The position numbers and the translations under genes were made by a program. Source: Rhizophagus clarus (Eukaryota > Glomeromycota > Glomeromycetes > Glomerales > Glomeraceae). Taken from it: a DNA stretch of 64,000 bases. Shown one piece after another: positions 57,771 to 64,000 of this stretch. Below the pieces are notes generated by a model. It saw nothing but the letters and a program-made list of their open reading frames with translations, did not search any database and was not told where the DNA came from. Numbering within the stretch: position 1 is the first letter of the stretch; each line of letters begins with the position of its first letter. The stretch covers positions 1,180,501 to 1,244,500 of the forward strand of contig BLAL01000060.1 of NCBI GenBank assembly GCA_015698045.1, in the 5' to 3' direction.

Positions 57771-60398
57771 TAAAAAGAGAGAAGTGTAATTTTGAAAAAT
57801 AAACAAAAAAAAATCATGCATTAATAAACCAAATTTTAGCTATTTTTAGATATCACATGCATGTAATCAAAGTGATTTTTATTACATCATGTATAAGGAT
57901 CAATGTAATTTTATTGGTTAATTTTAACCAAAATTTTAGTTATTTCTTCATTACACAAAATATTTGCTATGTCCATTGGTGAAAGCAAGACTGCGGAAGA
58001 CATTTATGAATTTTTAAAAAAGAATGAAATTTTAGTTATTATTTTAATGATTTAAAGATTATTTATGTTAACGCTAAAATAAGAAATTATAAAATCAACA
58101 ATTTCTCTAATAATAATTAAATTACTATGCTATCTTAGTAATAAACTTGATTATTAGTTATTTATTAAAATTTTTTAATCCAAAAGTGAAAATGAATATA
58201 TATAAATCAACCTTGTCATTTCCTTTGGCATGACCTATTAAGTGTTCAAAAAGTCTGATTGGATTTCACGTATGAGTTATCAAATGATTAGGAAATACAA
58301 ACTTATTTAGGATGTGATATATGATTTCCTTTATTTGCAAGATTGGTTGATTATATTGAGACACTTTTCGCACTTATTAGCATTTATATTATCAATTAAA
58401 AGTATCAACTTATATTTGAAAATAAGAAATTTATTATAAATTTATTTATAATTTTAATTTTTTCATAGATAGATTGCTATTTGATAATTAATTAATTGGT
58501 TAGGATTCGTCAGGTACTTTAATAAAGAATTATATATAATTTGATAATAGACTTTAATAACAAACCTAATTCCTTTTCTTTCTTGATTTAATACGTCTTA
58601 TTAGCTTTTAATCCATTTTTAAAGCCCTGATTCTGGCATCCTTTTGATTTATATTTGATATTGCTTCATTCCTTTCAAAAAAAAGCTGATCTTTTTCCTC
58701 TTCAAAGGCTTTTATCTTCTCTTCTAGTTAATTGATTCTTTTTTCAAGAGCTTCAACATAACCTGCAGATTAAAGGAATTAAAGAAGAATAGCAGAAGGT
58801 GGGATTAGTTATAATCAACTCACCCAGCAGGAGAGCCACGTTAAAGCAAAGACTAGGCACCTGACAGTCTAACAATTCAGGTACTTCACAGGACCATTAA
58901 AAACATCAACCTAAGAAGTGAGTTCACAGTAGCCATTTTAGAAGCTTAAACCCAGGCCAGATTATGTACAGAAAGCTATAGTATTCACCCACTTGTTTTA
59001 TAAATTCCTTTTCGCTTCTTCTTCAATATTTTCGTTCTGAAACGATATACCAATTTTGCCTTTGCGGCCTGTGATTTGTGACATCAGAAAATTTTTTTAG
59101 GGGATATATATCGAATATTGGTGAATAGGTCACATGATATATATTGATAATAATTGGACTCATTGAGTAGTATCGATGTGGTAAATGATGACAAAGCATC
59201 AGAATTTAACTAAAATAACAAATATCGATATTTAATTTAAATAATAAATAATCAATAATAATCAGACTCGTCAAGTGGAATCGATGTGTTTAAATTAACG
59301 ATAGTCATCAATATCATTAAATAATGATAATTATCTTATAATTGTATAACACTAAATTATTTATTGTTAAATAACGTTAAATTACTTTACTGTTAAATGT
59401 GGTTTATTACATTAATAATAATTAACAGTCACCAAAAATGTCACATGCAGATCATTTTGATATTAAATTAATTTTGTATAACATCAATCGTACATCTTCA
59501 TTTTGTAACCATTTGTCAAATTTCAAATTGCCACGTTTATATAAATTATAAAATTGATATACATACTATCATGTGTTCTATCAATTTCTATTATTATTTT
59601 TTTTTTTTAAAATAAAAAAATTTTTTTTATGCTTTACGGAATATACTCTTTAAAAACAAGCATTTTTCAAGATCCAAGTTAGGATAAAAAGTAAAATGCA
59701 CTTTTAGTAACAGAAATATATGTAAAATTACGCAAGAAAAAATTTTTTCTAAGTTAATAAGGGTGGTTATTTAGACGGTTTTTACATAAGAGGCAAAATA
59801 ACGATTTTTTACTATAATATGAAAGCTTTTATAAGACTAAATGCAATAGAAAAAAGATAAAACAATTTTTTTTTCGGTAAGTTCTTATATTTACGACTTT
59901 CTATAATTTGGAAATATTGTTTTTAGGTTATATTTTCACTAATTTTTCTTGTTCTCTTTATCTAGGCGCTCATAAGAATAAGGATTATTGTACAATTGGC
60001 ATACTACATTTCCCTCTTTGACGACCTGTAAGTTGATGATTTTTCTTTGTATAGTCTGTTTTAGTTATATGTTAAAAGTTATTATTTTTTCACATAGACT
60101 GAATTTTTTTTAAAAAAAAATTCCATAGTATTGAACAATAAATATGTAGGTTGACTTGCTTATTTTCTGTACATTTAATTTGATTTTTTCATGTAAAACT
60201 GATTTTTCTTTTGTGTATAGGTTGATTAGTATTAAAGATAAATAGATTTTCTTTTCTTAACGTAAAAAAATTTGATTTTTCTTTTTTTATTGTTAGCTGA
60301 TTCATTTTTTGACGTAGGTTAATCTAAATATTTTTAATTGTTTTATGCTAAAAATTTTTATTAATCCTGGTTGTATCGTATTAATTATCATGCAATTT
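57771..60398. other. Gene-poor stretch; coiled-coil relic on minus strand
   Basis: At 58762-58600 (minus) a frame with one stop reads GYVEALEKRIN, then LEEKIKAFEEEKDQLFFERN and EAISNINQKDARIRAL, a coiled-coil pattern preceded by an AG acceptor-like CTGCAG. No complete gene could be built. The rest is AT-rich with no recognised feature. Confidence 0.35.
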
Positions 60399-63180
60399 CT
60401 AAAAATAAATTAGAGTTTTATTGTTGTTTTTACCATGAAAAAATTTTAATATTTTAATCAAAGAAAGAATTATTTTTAAGACACGTTCGTTATATGGTTT
60501 ATTCACTTCCTCTTCTTTTTCCTCTCCCTCTCCCCTTCCTCTCCCCTTTTCTCTCCCCCTTCCCCTCCCTCTTTTACTTTCTTTTTCTTTTTCTTTTTCT
60601 TCTCTTACTTCTATTTTTTTTTCCTTTTTCATTTTAGAAATATCAGCAACTGTAACACATGTAATATTTTTTGCTCTTCTTTCAACAGTTATATAATCTT
60701 CTGTCAAAAGAATTTCTTGATTTACTATTGCTTGTAATCTTCTAATACCAATATCATATGTGGCAACTAACTGATTAATCCCTTTATCATTTAAATTATT
60801 ACAGAATTCGAATATCAGATTTTCAAAAGGATTTGTGGATTCAAAAGCATTAACCAACAGATGTACAAGCTCCCAAATTTTTTCTTTTCATGACTGAACA
60901 TTACGTGATTTGGAACTTTGAATATAATCACCAATGTAATCACAAATTAACATATCTGTTTGTTCTTTTTCCAATTGTGTAGCTTTTATTTTTAATTTTA
61001 ACTCTTCTGAATCTGTAGGAATTCTCGTTACATTCTGTTTTACAAATTTCACACCAAAAGTTTCCAACGCCTCATCATATGCAAAAAAATGTCCAGGACT
61101 TGTTAAATTAACAGATGGTGCTATACGAAGCATTGCACGAAGCTTAGAATCATTTTCAATACAATAAAGATGATGTGTTACAGACCGAGCATAGTTTGAT
61201 TTTCCAGAAATGGGAAATAATGGAGAAAAAGCTTTTAAACTTTCATGTTGTAAATTAAATATACCCCATCAGATTCCAAACCAATATGCACGCCAGTAAT
61301 TAGCCCACTGGAAATATAGGTATCAAACTTTTATAAGTTTATTTTCTTCTAAAATATTGTTTAAATTTTGTTTTTTCTTTTTTGCATATAAATGAATTGC
61401 CAATCCAACAGCTGCCCAAATTAATTCCAGTACTTTTGAAGTAGTTCTAAAGTCCACACCCTTTTCCAATTTATCCAAATATCGAACGCCTAATATTCCT
61501 GCCATATTAAATATACCATAACCCGAAAATATAGTTATCAGTGCAGACATCATGTCTTTATTAGTATGCCACTGGTCCAATATTATTTTTGTTTTATTAT
61601 TTGATTTACAAAAACTAATATCACGTCTAAATATTGCTTCATCAGCAACAACATTAATATAGCCGTCATTTTCTATACCAATTTCATTTGCATACATCTT
61701 TAAACATTCATGTACAACAGAATCATTTGATGGTGGATCTTCTGCATTAAGGATTACAATGTTTGGTGGTGAAAAATTGCAACTAACTTTAAAATATGTC
61801 ATAATTTCATTACGTATATTACTTTCATCAAAATTTGACTGATATGTAAAATTTTCATTATTAAAAGCAAGTAGTTTTTCAAAAACTAGATTAAAAATAC
61901 AAAACGTTTGTTGTGAAAAAAAATTTTGTCCAAAGAGTTGTTGCTGATCTTAACTTATTTCTTGTATTTTTAGAACTTCAGGTAATTCAGGTAATTGATA
62001 TTGGAACAATATGCGTAATGTCGCATGAGAATTACCTCTAATTGCATCAAAAATATTTCCATAACCAAATGTAGTTTCCTTGAAGTCTATATTATCAATT
62101 ATACCAAGATTCCAAATATTTTTTTTATGAAGAATTCGGTTAGTTGGGTCTACCAGAAGAGCACGAATTTTTTCTAAGTTACGTTCATGCCTTTAAGTAT
62201 GACTAGTAATATTAACTATTTTTAAAATTTCCTGTAAAGATGATAAAAGTTTTGGTTTACAACAAAGACTTGCCATTGTTTGAGGTAACCAGATTTTCCA
62301 TCCTTTAAATGCAATATTTAAAATTATTGAAACAAAAAATGTAATTTGTTTATTAATATTTTCATAGTTTAAAAATTTTGGCTGTTCATATAAAGTTCTT
62401 AGAAGACCATCATAGAATTGTACTAAGTACAAAGGAAATGATGTATGATATTTTTCTATAGAATTAGGTGATTCAAGTGATTTTTTGTAAAGTTTTAATT
62501 TGTTTTTTGCAAGAAGTGTTGAATGTGCTAATGCTTCTCCAAATTCAAAAAAATTTTTTGGAGTAAGATTTTTAGGATTTAATTTTTTATATAAGTCATA
62601 TTTAAATTTTATCAAAGCAAAAATAATAAAAGTGATAAATAATGAAGGTACATTAATTTCTGTATCAGTTGATGGTGTTAATATATCTAATGTATTATCA
62701 GATTTTTCTTGATTAAGTTGATTAATAAAAAGTACTAGGTGAATTAAAAGTTTGTTTTGCCATATTGATTTTTCAGAAGCCGCAATATCAAGAATCCAAT
62801 ATCCAATTGCTTCTAGTGCTTTTTTAGTATCATTTTCATGATATAACATATTATCACAATTTGGATCTTCTCTTACGTCTCACCCAACACGCTGATAAAT
62901 ATATCTACCTTTTTCTTCATAACAAGCCATACATATGTATCGTGCATATTTACTTGATTCTGTTGAAAATACAAGTGGATGGTATTCTTGTAAAGCACCA
63001 CATTTTTTTTGTCCTATATAAGGAACTTGAATATTCTTTCCCATTACAATATATGAGTGCTATACACAATTTTTACTACAACTAAAAAAAAATTTATTTT
63101 TATTACAAAATAAACATCGATGATGGTGAATAATACTTTCAGTATAGTTTTTTGTTTGCTTTAAATTTGATATGTGCAAT
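60399..63180 (-). pseudogene. DUF6589-like (transposon-associated) protein gene, decayed
   Basis: Read on the minus strand, the N-terminus has a zinc-binding-like block (HRCLFCNKNKFF, then CSKNC, about 63130-63070), then MGKNIQVPYIGQKKCGALQE and MACYEEKGRYIYQ. The long frame 62849-62193 follows. The core (61802-61323) reads NVVADEAIFRRDI, then ILDQWHTNKDMMSALITIFS, GYGIFNMAGILGVRYLDKL and DFRTTSKVLELIWAAVGLAI. An Asp-Glu near the start, then a (D/G)xWHTxK motif and a helical region are features of the fungal DUF6589 family, which is linked to DNA transposons. The last frame (60857-60399) ends in a Lys/Glu/Arg-rich tail. Stops include TGA at 62880-62882, 61269-61271 and 60888-60890, each where Arg fits, and TAA at about 62195 and 61952. 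Family naming is by memory and moderately sure. Confidence 0.55.
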
Positions 63181-63406
63181 TTATTTTCCCTATAAGAAAT
63201 CTGTATATGGAATTGATGTGTTTTGTATACAATTATCATACGTTTTTATAGATTCCGTATGGCAATTCCGTATATTTAAGATACAATTCATTTTTGAACA
63301 TTTTTTCAAAAAAATTAATATATACGGAATGTATACACCTAAACGAAATTTATACGGAATTTTTAAACTTAATAATTTTATTAACATTTCGTATCAGGTA
63401 TTATAA

Positions 63407-63420
63407 CACGTGATCACGTG
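63407..63420. promoter_or_regulatory. 14-bp palindrome CACGTGATCACGTG
   Basis: A perfect palindrome made of two CACGTG E-boxes sharing a central GATC. It lies about 230 bp upstream of the apparent start of the minus-strand gene at 63180. CACGTG is bound by fungal bHLH factors, so this could be a promoter element. It could also be the centre of a transposon end. Confidence 0.4.
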
Positions 63421-63429
63421 ATTATTGTT

Positions 63430-64000
63430 TTGTTATGATACGTTTTTTGTTTCCCTCCCCATTTTTTTTTATTTATACCCTCCTTTTTTATTTCCCACAT
63501 TTTTTTTTCTCTTCTCCCTCTAACTTTCTCTAAAAAAATGTTTTTTTCTCTTGATTTTCTTCTCACCTGCTACTCCTTTCTTTTAATAAAAAATAAAAAG
63601 TTTTTTCTTTCTATTCTACTCTTTATTCCAACCCCTCTTTTTTAAAAAAAAAATTTTTTTTTCCCTTTTTTTTTAAAAAAGTTTTCATTTTTGATTCTTT
63701 TATTTTTTATTCCCTATTTTTATTTCTCTTTATTTTCCTAACTTTGTTAAAATTTTTTTTTTGTTTTTATCATTCATTTTCCACCCACGCACCTTGCTCC
63801 CCTTTCTTTTGTAAAATTTTTTTTTTTGTTAAAGATAATTTTTTTACATTGAAATTAATATTTTTTTTTGTTTAATTTTCTTATAGGGTGAGAGTCTTTT
63901 TCTTTTTAAAGATCAGGTTCAGGTTTCTTTTCTTTTTATGAGTTAGTTTATTCTTTTTTTTTGTAAGACGCTTCAAAGATTTTTCTTTTTTTGTAGTTAA
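63430..64000. other. Pyrimidine-rich tract without a gene
   Basis: The plus strand is almost entirely T and C with long T runs (CTCTTCTCCCTC, TTTTTTTCCC). No ORF or repeat unit was recognised. It lies beyond the palindrome and may be promoter-distal low-complexity DNA. Confidence 0.5.

Noticed and set aside
69-62882. TGA read as a sense codon (altered genetic code)
   Set aside because: TAA and TAG stops and frameshifts occur in the same genes, and sister repeat copies still have CGA, so decay explains the TGA codons better.

Overview
The window is about three-quarters A+T and has no operons, ribosome-binding sites or other bacterial signals. Its genes are split by short introns (about 60-130 bp, GTAA...TTTAG) and most are transposon genes. 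The mix of decayed tnp2-type (CACTA/Plavaka-like), hAT, LINE, mariner and DUF6589-like sequences, with simple repeats and lineage-specific hypothetical genes, suggests an arbuscular mycorrhizal fungus of the Rhizophagus type. That assignment is inferred from protein families; no rRNA or tRNA gene supports it.

Layout. 0-5 kb: a tnp2-type transposase relic (minus) and a divergent coiled-coil gene relic (plus). 5-8 kb: two short non-autonomous elements with target-site duplications (TSDs). 7.8-11.3 kb: a decayed LINE. 11.4-18.3 kb: an intron/exon-like array, a hAT transposase relic, a kinase-like relic with tandemly repeated exons, and gene-poor DNA. 18.3-30.6 kb: three hAT-type elements nested inside one another, each with an exact 8-bp TSD, plus a small element inside the outer transposase gene. 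30.6-34.3 kb: a telomere-like tract and repeats built on ATATCGTGACGATAT-like palindromes. 34.3-38.0 kb: a nearly complete tnp2-type transposase. 38.1-41.3 kb: a 3.2-kb fold-back element. 41.4-43.0 kb: an intact six-exon gene for a 384-residue protein. 43.3-49.2 kb: a mariner fragment, a two-zinc-knuckle gene, a Gln/Pro-rich gene with lost start and one stop, and a fragment of a Cdc20/Cdh1 WD40 gene. 50.2-56.2 kb: a partial gene duplicate, then inverted repeats around a 2.8-kb array of about 25 intron/exon-like units. 56-60 kb: mostly empty. 60.4-63.2 kb: a decayed DUF6589-like gene.

Three patterns link the loci. First, the nesting order of the hAT elements can be read directly, and removing the inserts restores the outer reading frame. 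Second, premature TGA codons in five unrelated genes sit where CGA (Arg) is expected, and one gene still carries CGA in its other internal repeat copies; this points to C-to-T change at CpG. Third, three loci carry tandem units that look like short exons separated by short introns, with TACTAAC-like branch sites and polypyrimidine-AG ends; this is the least explained structure here.

Splice sites were read by eye. Family names rest on motif recognition, not on a database search.
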